The notes under the pieces: model-generated | Database searches by the model: none | What the model saw: only the letters and a program-made list of their open reading frames with translations | Told to the model about the DNA's origin: nothing | Assembly (NCBI RefSeq): GCF_002776525.5 | Contig: NC_045443.1 | Coordinates: forward strand, 47,623,648-47,687,647 | DNA from: Piliocolobus tephrosceles | Lineage: Eukaryota > Chordata > Mammalia > Primates > Cercopithecidae | Reading direction: 5' to 3' | Length of the DNA: 64,000 nucleotides | In this document: piece after piece, positions 26,006 to 33,657 of the stretch | Numbering within the stretch: the stretch's first letter is position 1 | Layout of the letters: every line of letters starts with the position of its first letter | Made by a program: the position numbers and the translations under genes

Positions 26006-29000
26006 GAGACATGGTCTTGCTCTTTTCCCAGGAGGGAGTGCAGTGGCACTATCATGGTTCACTGTAGCAGCTTCAACCTCCCAGACTCACGTAATCTTCT
26101 CAAGTGGGAGGGACAACAGGTGGACACCCCCTTACCCTAGCTAAATATTTTACTTTATTTTGTAGAGACAGGATCTTGCTATGTTGCCCAAGATTGGTCT
26201 TGAACTCCTGGACTCCCAAAGTGCTGGGATTACAGTCATGAGCCCCTGCACCCATCCCTACATTTAACTTTTTTTTTGTCAGGGGACAGAATCTCGCTCT
26301 GTAGCCCAGGCTGGAGTGCAGTGGTGCAATCTCGGCTCACTGCAACCTCTGCCTCCCAGGTCCCAGTTCAAGCAATTCTCTTGCCTCAGCCTCCCAAGTA
26401 GCTGGGATTACAGGCATGCACCACCATGCCCAGCTAATTTTTGTATTTTTAGTAGAGACAGGGTTTCACCATGTTGGCCAGGCTGGTCTTGAACTCCTGA
26501 CCTTGTGATCCACCCGCCTCAGCCTCCCAAAGTGCTGGAATTACAGGCGTGAGCCACTGCGCCCGGCCTATTTAACTTTCTAAGGATCTGCCACATTGCT
26601 TTCTAAAGCAGTGCATCATTTTACATTGCCATCCTCTGTGTTTGAGTTTTAATGTCTCCATATCATCACCAACATTTATTAATGTTTGTCTTTTTTTATT
26701 ATTATAACCATCCTTGTAGGTATGAAGTGATTTTTCACCGTTGTTTAGCTTTGCATTTTATGATGACTAATGATGTTGACCATCTTCTCTTGTGCTTATT
26801 AGCCATGTGTATCTCTTCTTTGGAAAAAGGTCTAAGTGTAATTTTGAAAAATCTTTTTACTTTAAGGATAATGAAGAGTTGAGAGTTAGTTGCCCAGTGC
26901 CTGCAGATGAGCAGACAGAATGCACTTCTGCCCAACAACTCAATATGAGTTCCAGTTCTCCATGTGCTGCTGAGCTTACTGCATTAAGGTACAATTTATA
27001 GTATAGAAGATCTTCAACATTAAATTACTTTTTCTGGTCGGGCGCGGTGGCTCTCGCCTGTAATCCCAGCACTTTGGGAGGCCGAGGCAGGTGGATCACC
27101 TGAGGTCAGGAGTTCAAGACCAGTCTGGCCAACATGGTGAAACCCCGTCTCTACTTAAAAAACAAAAATTAGCCGGGCGTGGTGGTGGGCGCTTGTAATC
27201 CCAGCTACTCGGGAGGCTGAGGCAGGAGAATTGCTTGAACCCAGGAGGCAGAGGTTGCAGTAAGCCAAGAGCATGCCACTGCACTCCAGCCTGGGTGACA
27301 GAGTGAGACTCCGTCTCAAAAAAAAAAAAAACATTACTTTTGAAAAAGAAACATTACTTTTTCTTCTGATTAGTTGCTAAACTGTTCCATAGCTATTCTG
27401 AGTCTAATTGCAAGCTCTTTTTTCCTTAGCACAACTCAGCAAGAAAAGGATCTAATAGAGGATTCCTCTGTTCAGAAGGATGGTCTCAACCAGACAACTA
27501 TGCCAGTTTCTCCTCCAAGTACTATAAAGCCATCGAGGGCAAGTACTGCTTCACCATGTAATAATAACATAAATGCAGCTATAGCTGTGGCTTTACAGGT
27601 AACTTGAAGATTTTAGTTTATGTCAAAAAAAAAATACAATAGATAATTTTTTTTTTCACCTAACACTTTGTTGGAACAGAGTCATTTGGAAGTAGCCCGA
27701 GTTGGGGCTATCAGAAAGAAGCTTAAGGAGTTTTAAGGTCACTGCAAAGAGATGGAAAGTTTTAGGTGGTTTTTTTTTTTTTTTTTTTTTTTGAGACGGA
27801 GTCTGCGCTCTGTAGCCCAGACTGGAGTGCAGTGGCAGCATCTCGGCTCACTGCAGGCTCTGCCTCCTGGATTCATGCCATTCTCCTGCCTCAGCCTTCC
27901 AAGTAGCTGGGACTACAGGCACCCACCACCATGCCTGGCTAATTTTTTGTATTTTTAGTAGAGATGGGGTTTCACATTGTTAGCCAGGATGGTCTCAATC
28001 TCCTGACCTCGTGATCCGCCTGCCTCAGCCTCCCAAAGTGCTGGGATTACAGGCGTGAGCGACTGCGCCTGGCCCATTCTGTTTCTTTTGATTGCTTTTT
28101 TTCTGTTCATATGGTTAAGTGAATCTTCTTCCTTACCCACATTAGGATGAATTTATCATTTGGGGGCTAACATAAAGCGGCCTTGTGCCTCTTGATATTC
28201 TTTTGGTTGTATATGTGATACTTAACAGTCTATAAGTGGCCATTGAGAGGCCACTCCCACTTATTCAAGTTCCAGGATTGTTTTATAGTTAAATAATTGG
28301 GAAAATACAGAAAAGCAGAATAAAACAAAATTTACCTATAATCCCTAGCATTTTAGTACAGCACTTTAAAAAATAGATTTACAAGACTATCTTATTTAAT
28401 GATAGCAATAATACTAAAATGATAGCTACCATTTGAATGCTTACTGTATATTATTAGGACTAGTGCTAAAGACTTTACATGCTTTATTCTGTTCTCACAA
28501 TACCTCTATTCCACCTTTTTCAGTTGAGGTAATTAAGACATTTAATGAGTCTTTTTATACCATTGGTTTCTAACTACTCTGCTGGGATTCTTTTGGAATC
28601 TTTCTTGGGGTTCTTTGTAGCAAGGAAAAGGAACAGAAAGAACCATTTTATTTCATCATATGGCTGTACCATATTAATCTAATCTGCCCTTTCCTGTTAG
28701 GCATTTAGGTCATTTCCATCATTATAAACAATGCTGACATGAACATCCCTCAGTTAAATTCCTCAAACGAAATTATTGTATAATAAATAAAGATTGTACC
28801 AGTGTACTCTAGGCAGTATATATGAGAGTGCTTGTTGCCTTTTTCTGGAAGATAATTTGTGGTTTTCTTGTGGTTAACACAATCATTTTTGTACTTTATA
28901 ATTTAGAGAATGTGTACCATAAATGTTCTTTTTTTATCATCACTTCAAAGGAACCCCGAAAGTTAAGTTATGCTGAAGTGTGCCAGAAGCCCCCTAAAGA

Positions 29001-29289
29001 GCCATCTTCAGTTCTTGTGCAGCCACTACGGGAACTTCGCTCTAATGTGGTGTCTCCCACCAAAAATGAAGACAGTGGAGCTCCTGAGAACTCCGTTGAG
29101 AAACCACATGAGAAGCCAGAAGCAAGGGCTAGTAAGGATTATTCTGGCTTCCGAGGCAATACAATCCCCAGGGGAGCAGCTGGAAAAATCAGGGAACAGA
29201 GACGCCAGTTTAGCCATAGGGCTATACCTCAGGGAGTGACTCGACGTAATGGCAAAGAGCAATATGTGCCACCCAGATCACCAAAGTAA
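5727..29289 (+). CDS. LARP4: LARP4, La ribonucleoprotein 4, 3' half (8 coding exons, 5' part outside the window)
   Basis: Joined exons 5727-5939, 6583-6686, 13652-13864, 15071-15119, 19448-19609, 26867-26988, 27430-27598 and 28951-29289 keep one open frame of about 456 codons ending in TAA at 29287-29289. Every intron is GT-AG. The product matches my memory of the C-terminal part of LARP4 (ARIKAINTFFAKNGYRLMD at the end of the RRM; KLSYAEVCQKPPKEPS near the C-terminus; end YVPPRSPK). The family protein is about 720 residues, so roughly 270 N-terminal residues (PAM2-like motif, La motif, most of the RRM) lie upstream of the window. LARP4 is known to bind poly(A), PABPC1 and RACK1 in the cytoplasm and to stabilise mRNAs and lengthen poly(A) tails. 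The visible part is mostly low-complexity: a Gln/Tyr/Pro-rich stretch, a Ser-rich stretch, an Arg-rich patch and an acidic/Ser-rich tail. The paralogue LARP4B is less likely given the residues and the DIP2B neighbour. No frameshift or stop is seen. Confidence 0.95.
6056..6192 (-). mobile_element. Alu monomer
   Basis: A single antisense arm ending TATGCCCGGCC. Confidence 0.8.
6193..7084. other. LARP4 intron around exon 6583-6686, unique sequence
   Basis: Apart from the exon I see no repeat or gene in this stretch; the sequence is AT-rich. Confidence 0.6.
6583..6686 (+). CDS. LARP4: LARP4 coding exon, Asn/Gly/Ala-rich linker
   Basis: 104 nt, starting in phase 0 with GCT CCC TTT and ending with the first two bases (CG) of an Arg codon. 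The acceptor is cattttcttctag and the donor gtaaga. It encodes APFPNGSFVNGFNSPG then a short Ala/Met run, with no recognisable fold. The next exon is about 7 kb away across an Alu-filled intron. Confidence 0.95.
7085..7330 (-). mobile_element. MIR element, antisense
   Basis: TTTACAGATAAGGAAATTGAG, ACACACAGCTCGTAACTGG and GATTTGAACCTAGGCAGTTC form the conserved core of a tRNA-derived MIR SINE on the - strand. Confidence 0.8.
7459..7570 (-). mobile_element. Alu monomer fragment
   Basis: Short antisense fragment, GAGACGGGGTCTGCTTATG to GATTACAGGCATGA. Confidence 0.75.
8031..8277 (+). mobile_element. Alu, 5'-truncated
   Basis: Sense copy; the nearest oppositely oriented Alu downstream of exons 5727 and 6583. 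Confidence 0.85.
8278..9144. other. LARP4 intron, no gene or clear repeat
   Basis: Pyrimidine-rich tracts near 8870-8960 (CTTT-rich); otherwise nothing recognised. Confidence 0.5.
9145..9426 (-). mobile_element. Alu
   Basis: Antisense copy with small deletions (missing bases in the AGCTAATTT arm). Confidence 0.88.
9427..9739 (-). mobile_element. Alu
   Basis: Antisense copy directly following the previous one, with a TTG-repeat tail. Confidence 0.88.
9767..10052 (+). mobile_element. Alu (old)
   Basis: Sense copy, diverged; forms an inverted pair with 9427-9739. Confidence 0.85.
10053..10066. repeat. TA dinucleotide run at an Alu tail
   Basis: Seven TA units following the A tail of the Alu at 9767-10052. 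Confidence 0.7.
10177..10484 (-). mobile_element. Alu (J-like)
   Basis: Diverged antisense copy. Confidence 0.85.
10500..10635 (-). mobile_element. Alu arm
   Basis: A single antisense arm ending CCACACCCAAC. Confidence 0.8.
10636..11226. other. LARP4 intron, unique sequence
   Basis: No repeat, exon or RNA gene recognised. Confidence 0.5.
11227..11540 (-). mobile_element. Alu (S-like)
   Basis: Complete antisense copy with TTTG-rich tail. Confidence 0.9.
11783..12075 (+). mobile_element. Alu (S/Y-like)
   Basis: Complete sense copy with A tail. Confidence 0.9.
12092..12386 (+). mobile_element. Alu
   Basis: Complete sense copy with an A/AAG tail. Confidence 0.9.
12571..12857 (+). mobile_element. 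AluYRa-like, Old World monkey type
   Basis: Young copy with GCTCAAGCCTG, CCGGGCGAGGTGG, GGCGTAAACC and GAGATCCGGCCACTGC, the states I associate with cercopithecid Alus. Confidence 0.85.
12858..12880. repeat. TA dinucleotide run at a young Alu tail
   Basis: About eleven TA units in place of a plain A tail on the AluYRa-like copy at 12571-12857. Confidence 0.8.
12922..13165 (-). mobile_element. Alu (old, J-like), truncated
   Basis: Strongly diverged antisense copy. Confidence 0.75.
13200..13470 (+). mobile_element. Alu with internal deletion
   Basis: Sense copy missing about 30 bases of the right arm; 180 bases upstream of the LARP4 exon at 13652. Confidence 0.88.
13652..13864 (+). CDS. LARP4: LARP4 coding exon, Ser-rich segment
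   Basis: 213 nt. It completes the split Arg codon (CG|T) and then reads MKPHFRSSSGSEHSTEGS, ending in AG of the Arg codon before donor gtaagg. Start and end phases are equal, so skipping this exon would keep the frame. As I recall human LARP4, the second residue is Val rather than Met (a one-base GTG/ATG difference). Likely a disordered, phosphorylatable region. Confidence 0.94.
14178..14454 (+). mobile_element. Alu with internal deletion
   Basis: Sense copy lacking part of the right-arm head. Confidence 0.88.
14693..14986 (+). mobile_element. Alu
   Basis: Complete sense copy ending 85 bases before the 49-nt LARP4 exon. Confidence 0.9.
15071..15119 (+). CDS. LARP4: LARP4 small coding exon, Arg-rich patch
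   Basis: Only 49 nt, between acceptor ttattaaaag and donor gtaagt. It encodes RTLFRGRRRREDDRIS, the most basic patch of the visible protein, a plausible nucleic-acid or partner contact (inference). Because 49 is not a multiple of three, skipping it would shift the frame. Confidence 0.92.
15448..15705. mobile_element. Mosaic of Alu fragments in both orientations
   Basis: Antisense pieces at 15448-15500 and 15540-15640 followed by a sense head (CGGGCACCGTGGCTCATGCC) at 15640-15705; a rearranged old Alu site. Confidence 0.65.
15781..16079 (+). mobile_element. Alu (old)
   Basis: Sense copy with an AATAA-type tail. Confidence 0.88.
16080..16565. other. LARP4 intron, unique GC-moderate sequence
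   Basis: No gene or repeat recognised, although an open frame of 99 codons (16297-16596) exists; no family match. Confidence 0.4.
16566..16800 (-). mobile_element. ERVL-MaLR LTR fragment (MST/THE1 type)
   Basis: Shows the antisense 3' half of a MaLR solo LTR: ACTTGAGACTGGATAATTCA, GAGGTTTAATTGGCTCACAG and GGCTTCTGGGGAGGCCTTGG. It is a non-coding relic with no internal retroviral sequence. Confidence 0.75.
16909..17215 (-). mobile_element. Alu
   Basis: Antisense copy with a G run in its tail region. Confidence 0.88.
17226..17526 (-). mobile_element. Alu (S-like)
   Basis: Complete antisense copy next to the previous one. Confidence 0.9.
17609..17920 (+). mobile_element. Alu with duplicated head
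   Basis: Sense copy whose first bases appear twice (CATGGTGGCTCA, then GGCCAGGCATGGTG). AGAGATTAGA flanks the whole unit as the target duplication. Confidence 0.85.
17921..18850. other. LARP4 intron, ancient repeat-like, no gene
   Basis: Purine-rich sequence with phrases such as CACCAAATGCTGTAGGTCAG and TAGTGGAGTGATGACAAAG that recall an old mammalian repeat. It seems to continue at 19114-19330. I cannot name the family. Confidence 0.4.
18851..19113 (+). mobile_element. Alu (old, J-like)
   Basis: Diverged sense copy with internal deletions. Confidence 0.82.
19448..19609 (+). CDS. LARP4: LARP4 coding exon, conserved FDLLASNFPPLPG segment
   Basis: 162 nt, 54 whole codons, with acceptor ttcattttag and donor gtaaac. 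It contains KFDLLASNFPPLPG, a short hydrophobic motif that I recall as shared by LARP4 and LARP4B, followed by a segment ending VYKEK. Flanked on both sides by introns with mostly antisense Alus. Confidence 0.95.
19822..20094 (-). mobile_element. Alu, truncated
   Basis: Antisense copy lacking part of one arm. Confidence 0.85.
20095..20442. other. LARP4 intron, unique sequence
   Basis: AT-rich, nothing recognised. Confidence 0.5.
20443..20736 (-). mobile_element. Alu (S-like)
   Basis: Complete antisense copy. Confidence 0.9.
20757..21057 (-). mobile_element. Alu (Y/Sc-like) with target-site duplication
   Basis: Antisense copy; AATTAACATCTTTTT occurs on both sides. Confidence 0.9.
21058..21773. 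other. LARP4 intron, AT-rich, no gene
   Basis: Possibly old LINE sequence (TTGAAGGTATTATTCCACTG), but not assignable. Confidence 0.4.
21774..22080 (+). mobile_element. Alu (S-like)
   Basis: Complete sense copy. Confidence 0.9.
22086..22330 (+). mobile_element. Alu (old), 3'-truncated
   Basis: Diverged sense copy. Confidence 0.8.
22484..22735 (-). mobile_element. Alu with internal deletion
   Basis: Antisense copy missing the GATCC...GATTACAGG segment; CATATATAC flanks it. Confidence 0.88.
22960..23310 (+). mobile_element. hAT-type DNA transposon remnant (MER1 group), split by an Alu
   Basis: Contains GTGAAGGGCCAGATACTCATA, TTTAGGCTTTGTGGGCCAT and, after an Alu insertion, a tail ending TTTACCAACCCCTGCC. 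These are hallmarks of a non-autonomous hAT-Charlie element. The subfamily is not assigned. Confidence 0.7.
23068..23190 (+). mobile_element. Alu fragment inside the hAT element
   Basis: Sense left arm with an AATAAT tail that splits the DNA transposon. Confidence 0.8.
23320..24255 (-). mobile_element. L1 remnant, antisense, with an Alu inside
   Basis: GTGATATTCTATTGTAGGAA ... TTAATGGACATTTTGCCATT before the Alu, and TGCACACTAATCCTTTGTCA ... TATGGTCCTATTAGTC after it, match antisense L1 ORF2/3' text. Confidence 0.6.
23589..23873 (-). mobile_element. Alu (S-like)
   Basis: Antisense copy within L1 sequence. Confidence 0.9.
24260..24557 (-). mobile_element. Alu
   Basis: Antisense copy, first of three in a row. 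Confidence 0.88.
24570..24850 (-). mobile_element. Alu (old, J-like)
   Basis: Antisense, diverged, second of the row; the 196-codon open frame across this pair is Alu-derived. Confidence 0.85.
24861..25165 (-). mobile_element. Alu
   Basis: Antisense, third of the row, with a scrambled CCTAAGGCAGGCAG segment. Confidence 0.85.
25336..25638 (-). mobile_element. AluYRa-like, Old World monkey type, with target-site duplication
   Basis: Carries GTGGCCGGATCTCAGC and GGCTTGAGCC. GCGTTTACCATCTT lies at 25322-25335 and 25639-25652. Confidence 0.88.
25978..26258 (-). mobile_element. Alu (old, J-like)
   Basis: Diverged antisense copy. Confidence 0.82.
26270..26569 (-). mobile_element. Alu (S-like)
   Basis: Complete antisense copy, 300 bases before the LARP4 exon at 26867. 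Confidence 0.9.
26867..26988 (+). CDS. LARP4: LARP4 coding exon, Cys/acidic segment
   Basis: 122 nt, with acceptor ctttttactttaag and donor gtacaa. It begins DNEELRVSCPVPADEQTEC and ends in the first two bases of a Ser/Arg codon. The bases just upstream are L1-derived (see the L1 entry at 25653-26850), so its branch point and polypyrimidine tract lie at or beside transposon sequence. Confidence 0.93.
27036..27332 (+). mobile_element. Alu (S-like)
   Basis: Complete sense copy in the short intron between exons 26867 and 27430. Confidence 0.9.
27430..27598 (+). CDS. LARP4: LARP4 coding exon, Ser/Thr/Pro-rich segment
   Basis: 169 nt, with acceptor ttttttccttag and donor gtaact. It completes a Ser codon and reads TTQQEKDLIEDSSVQKDG, then a Pro/Ser/Thr-rich run and an Asn run (CNNNINAA). 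Together with the preceding exon it is 291 nt, so joint skipping keeps the frame. Confidence 0.94.
27772..28074 (-). mobile_element. Alu (Y/Sc-like)
   Basis: Complete antisense copy; inverted relative to 27036-27332 across exon 27430. Confidence 0.9.
28405..28560 (-). mobile_element. MIR element, antisense, degraded
   Basis: TACCATTTGAATGCTTACTG ... GACTTTACATGCTTTATTC ... TCAGTTGAGGTAATTAAGAC reads as a decayed MIR on the - strand. Confidence 0.6.
28600..28790 (-). mobile_element. Possible L1 remnant, antisense
   Basis: TGGCTGTACCATATTAATCT ... AAACAATGCTGACATGAACA resembles antisense old L1. Weakly supported. Confidence 0.45.
28951..29289 (+). CDS. LARP4: LARP4 last coding exon with stop codon
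   Basis: 112 codons plus TAA. The acceptor is cacttcaaag before GAACCCCGA. It contains LSYAEVCQKPPKEP, a C-terminal motif that I recall as conserved among LARP4-type proteins, a Lys/Glu-rich stretch (ENSVEKPHEKPEARAS) and an Arg/Gly tail ending RNGKEQYVPPRSPK. An open frame continues upstream to 28822, but that part is intron because the AG acceptor and the family sequence both fix the start at 28951. Confidence 0.96.
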   Translation, partial: EPRKLSYAEVCQKPPKEPSSVLVQPLRELRSNVVSPTKNEDSGAPENSVEKPHEKPEARASKDYSGFRGNTIPRGAAGKIREQRRQFSHRAIPQGVTRRNGKEQYVPPRSPK

Positions 29290-29499
29290 AAAACAACAAA
29301 ACTATTCAAAAACTTCTCTCTCTTCCCATTAAACTTGAGCTGTGGCTATATTGAACTGTTTTGGAGGGGAGGGGGTAGCCAGGAAGGAAACAGGAGAAAG
29401 TACATCCTTAAATCATTATGGATTTTGGAGTTGTGAGTGATAGGATCCCAAAATTCATCTCTAATGTGATTTTTAAATGCTGGAGGATTCCAATCAGTA

Positions 29500-29534
29500 T
29501 AAATATATATATATATATACACACACATATATAA
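29500..29534. repeat. TA/CA microsatellite in LARP4 3' UTR
   Basis: About ten TA units followed by a short CA run and more TA, directly in the 3' UTR roughly 210 bases after the stop codon. Likely length-polymorphic. Confidence 0.8.
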
Positions 29535-31917
29535 AATATAATTTTTCTATTTTTGTTTTTGGTTTTAATTTGCAGAGATTTGCTGCCAGGAATCAATTTT
29601 GAGGGTTCAGATTTAGCTTGGAGGGAAAAAAAAAGTATACATCCTTCAGTATAGGAGATGAGGGAATGAGAGAAAATATTTTTTGAAGAAGCATTTCTGT
29701 AAAATTAGAAATTACTTTTTTTAATCTATTTAAAGTTTGGCTTGAAGAATGCCGTTTCTGACTATATGGCCTTGTATTGCAAAGCAGATCAGTGGCTGGG
29801 GTGCCTGTTGTGGGTGTGAGTGTGTACAAGAGCGATTGAAGCCAAATCTGTTGTCATGTTAGTAAATGATTTGAAAACTGAATGTAATACTTGAGTAGAT
29901 TTTTTTTTTTTCTAGTTTGAAATTTAGTCTCTGTCTTTTTGACCTTACTAATACTTCATTCAACAAGCTGTAAAATGATTGTACCTGGAGATGTGACTAC
30001 CAATCAGTTTGACACTCAAGGAAAGGGGGTTATTAAAAAAATTGAAAATTTCATCTTGGACCTCAGTGCATAGGCCAAATGGATTTCAGAGGTTTAAACT
30101 TCCCTGTGATTCCCCCCCAACACCCCCAAAATGAGAAACAAACATTTTTTTCTTACTCCATATGTTACTCTCTGTTCTTTGCCCACTCACAAAAGCAAGA
30201 TAACCAACTACCTACTGAAGTGTATGTTTGTAATTGCTTTGACCAGTCTAGTCAAATCATATAAATTGTTCTAAATTTCAGAATTGAACGTTGAAGTATT
30301 TACTCTTCTGTTCACACATTTAGAATTTTAGCTCCCAAGATGGTAGGGCAGACTGACCCTACAGTAATTTATTTGTTGTTAATGTTAAAGATGAAACATA
30401 GTAACTGACTCTTAAGTGTTAAATAATGTAGAAGTAAAATATTTTTTTAAAAAAGGCTTAATTTAGAGGGGTACTTATTTCTGTTTACAATGTATATTTA
30501 TCACCTTCCTTTCCTCCTATTCTCCCCCCACACCCAAAAAGTATAGTTTGGAATTCACTGAAACAATACCAACAAGTCATGAGATTTTTTAGTAAAGATG
30601 AGAAAGATGGTTGAAGAAAATTAATGCGTAATTTCTCAGTGAATAAAGTTGTAGCTCTCATATACTAAATAGACAAGTTTACATGGTGTTATTTAGAAAA
30701 CGGCTAAAATATTAAAAACTGTGTTGTGTTCATCTGTTTTAAGTCATACCATGTTCAGAGTTCTATGTAAGGTGGGTTTTATTTTTCTTTTAAGGATAGT
30801 TTGTAATAGTAAGAACTGTCCCATATGTTAGTAAATTACATATGTACAAATTGAAACTGTAAATTGTGGACACTGGAAAGCACCATTGTGACATAGAGTA
30901 AACATCTTAGTAATATATTAAAGTGAATGTAAATGGTGGTTAAAATTATATTACTGTGAAATTCATCTTCCAACTCTAAGTTAAGCTTTGGAGATATATA
31001 TTAGTGGTTAACTGTTAAGAGCTTTGAAAACACTGCACATATCTGTATAAGCCAGAATTACTATTTCTTTGACTTATTATTAGCTTGGCAGTTACTTTTG
31101 ATTTGGTTGTTTTATGACATGGTATACTGTATTTACTCAGTTTGAAACTATTCATTTCTACACACTATTTTTAAAAATTGCCTACTAGGTGAAACATAAC
31201 AATATAACTACCTGTGCTGAAATTTGGGGGAAGTTTAGGTCCTTTAAAAAAATATATTAATCATTGACTACATCTATGATAAAAGTGCTTATTTTGGTTT
31301 ACTAAGATAATGCAGTTGGTGGAAATGATAAACATTTTAAGTGTTAACATCCTTTAACTGCATTGGATTTCAGAGAATAAACATTTTGTAAAAATCACTT
31401 GGCAAGGATTATAAACTTAATTACTGCACTTAAAATGAAACATTACTTTTTTTTAAACAATGTGTCACAAATGTAGGCCTGTATTACTTGTATGCTTGTG
31501 TGACTTACTGTTAGTCCACCAACTTCTAAAAATTTAAAGGCTGTAAGTGAAATACAAGAGCCTTCTTTTAGAAGAAAGCAGGTATATTTTTGCTTTTTCT
31601 TAACGTTATTGAAAGTAGAAATTTAATTTGAAGATATAACCTTTAAAAATTTCTTACTAAGACAATGTTTTTAATTTAATTTGCCTCATTACATCTAGTA
31701 GTTCCCATTTGATGGGATGTATAGGGAAGAGTGAGAGAGAGTGAGTGTGTATGTATGTGTGTGTAATATTTATATATATTCACAGTATGTATTTAGCATT
31801 TATTTTATTACAGCAGATTTAAAGTTTGTATCTAAATAATGCCTGTGAGTTGTGTGAAGCTCTTGGCTTTTTTCCAACATTACTTTGTAACTAATGAGGG
31901 TGGATGTTCATTGTAGT

Positions 31918-31926
31918 TTATTTATT
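31918..31926 (+). promoter_or_regulatory. AU-rich element (TTATTTATT nonamer) in LARP4 3' UTR
   Basis: Exact TTATTTATT, the core recognised by tristetraprolin-type zinc-finger proteins. LARP4 mRNA is reported to be destabilised through tristetraprolin and its 3' UTR; that this copy is the site used is inference. Confidence 0.5.
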
Positions 31927-33398
31927 TGGTTCTTTAGATGGAGGAATTTAAATAATCAAATTTTTCTCTTCACCCTTATGACTTGACATTTCCTTGGTCT
32001 GTTGGAGGCTAAAAGTAGGTATAAATGATACTGAATGTTTGGTATAGTGATACTCTGCTATAGTTCTTAATGCATGAAGAGAACAAGAGTCACAAAAGTT
32101 CACCACCTTGCACTTCATAGAGAAGGTACATAGAGACATTGCAAAACCTGTCTCCATTTGCTATCCTGATAATTAAGGTTTTCATAATACCTAGGGCCTG
32201 TCTCTGAGTAATTTTAATTTTGCCAAATACACTGACATTTAAAATAGTGATCCATCTAAATGTTTTTCAACTGGATTTTGAGGAAGGTAAGAGCTTTCGA
32301 TAATAAGGGTTTGTTGTGGTAGTTGTCTTATGTGCTGAATTTGCAGATGATCAGATGCTATGCAGAATTATGATTTATTTTTGTTTCCTAAAATTAAGAT
32401 AGCTTGAATATTATTTCACATTCCTTTTTCTTTTTTAAATAAACAGGTTTGCTTTGGAAAGGCTTAATGATGGAATGTTAGCATCTTCACTATGGTAAAG
32501 GAGAACAAAAAGAATGTTGCTGGAACATAAAATAGTATTTAAAAGTTAATGAACACTTCTAGTTTTATTAGTTATGGCCTTAATAATTAGTCTCTTGGCT
32601 TAAATGTCCACTGGTTTTACTTTGACGCAGTTGAACAACACCAGGGTTAAGTCTCTGGTATTTAGGCTGGCAATATATTAACCATATTTTAAAAGTACCA
32701 TTTTTTTTTTTTTACAAAAAAGATAAAACTCAAAAGAGAACAGTGTATTCCTTTTGAGGGGCTTTTATAAATTATTAACTATAATATATGATGGATTTTT
32801 TCCTAATTTTTTATATTTCCTTACAATTTTGGTGGCCATTAATTTAACTTTAGGCTTTTGGTCATATGCTAGTCTGAGCTTCCAAAAAGATACATACATG
32901 TTTCACTTCTCATTAGCTGAATGAGGGTATTTTAAGAAGTTGAAAGAGAATTTATTTTCAAGTTGTGAGTAAATTCTCTTTTGAAATTCACCTGATTATT
33001 AAATAACTTAAAGTTTATTTTTAAAAGCTGACAACTTTTTATGAATCTTTGAGCTAACAGTTCCTAAAAGCGTAATTCTGATATTAATGGGCTGTGTATT
33101 AAATGGTTTTATTTTCAGTTTTGCAGCATAGAACACTGTTGAAATATCCATGTCAACTTGGTTTTTTTAACCTAATTCGGGTGTCTTTGACATCTCTTAA
33201 ATGTTGGGGGTGGGGGTCAGAGCCAGTTATCCGGCTTCTGCTTTGTCGATTGCTTAGATTTGTTCCTGTTGTCAAAACTGTCGCCCCCAAAATTGGTGTG
33301 ACACATGCTCATGCATAAAATGTTAAAATGTATTTGTATTTGTTTTCAACATCGCCAAGGTGCTATGGGAAATTAAAGTAACAAAATTAGAAAAAAAA

Positions 33399-33404
33399 AA
33401 TAAA
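33399..33404 (+). terminator. Distal polyadenylation signal of LARP4
   Basis: AATAAA inside a run of A followed by AAAGTTATT. It is the last canonical signal before the first intergenic Alu (33658) and sits at the end of the Alu-free stretch. Cleavage would fall near 33416-33425. Confidence 0.65.
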
Positions 33405-33657
33405 GTTATTAAAAAGCAGGACTGGTTTCCTTTTCTCTAGGTGGTGTATGTCTAATGACTACTTCTGTCTGCCTTTCAATATTATATGTTGCCCTCGCTA
33501 ATACTATTATTATTACTGTCTAAGCTGTTTTTTGGATGATGAGGGCAGTGGGAAGTAATGGTGTTTCAAGTAAAACAAGGGCAGAGAGACAAGATACAGC
33601 TTTATGATCCTGGAGTTTTCTTTTAGTATCAGAAGCAGTGATGAAAGGGGGAAAAAA

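Larger units (their letters stand above)
25653..26850 (-). mobile_element. L1 remnant, antisense, ending at a LARP4 exon acceptor
   Basis: AATGTGTACAGTTTTGTAGTG, AAATAGAATCATACAGTATTTG and then, beyond two Alus, CATCACCAACATTTATTAATG and GTATCTCTTCTTTGGAAAAAG are collinear old L1 text. The last recognisable L1 bases lie about 30 bases before the acceptor at 26865-26866. Confidence 0.75.
29290..33420 (+). other. LARP4: LARP4 3' UTR
   Basis: About 4.1 kb of AT-rich sequence after the stop codon with no Alu copy, in strong contrast to flanking DNA. It carries several possible early polyadenylation signals (AATAAA near 30641, 31377 and 32439) and ends with AATAAA at 33399-33404, after which Alu-rich sequence resumes. 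AU-rich motifs are scattered through it. The exact end is inferred. Confidence 0.8.

Noticed and set aside
28822..28950. N-terminal extension of the last LARP4 exon with a hydrophobic, signal-like start
   Set aside because: The acceptor at 28949-28950 and the continuous LARP4 frame from the previous exon show that this is intron.
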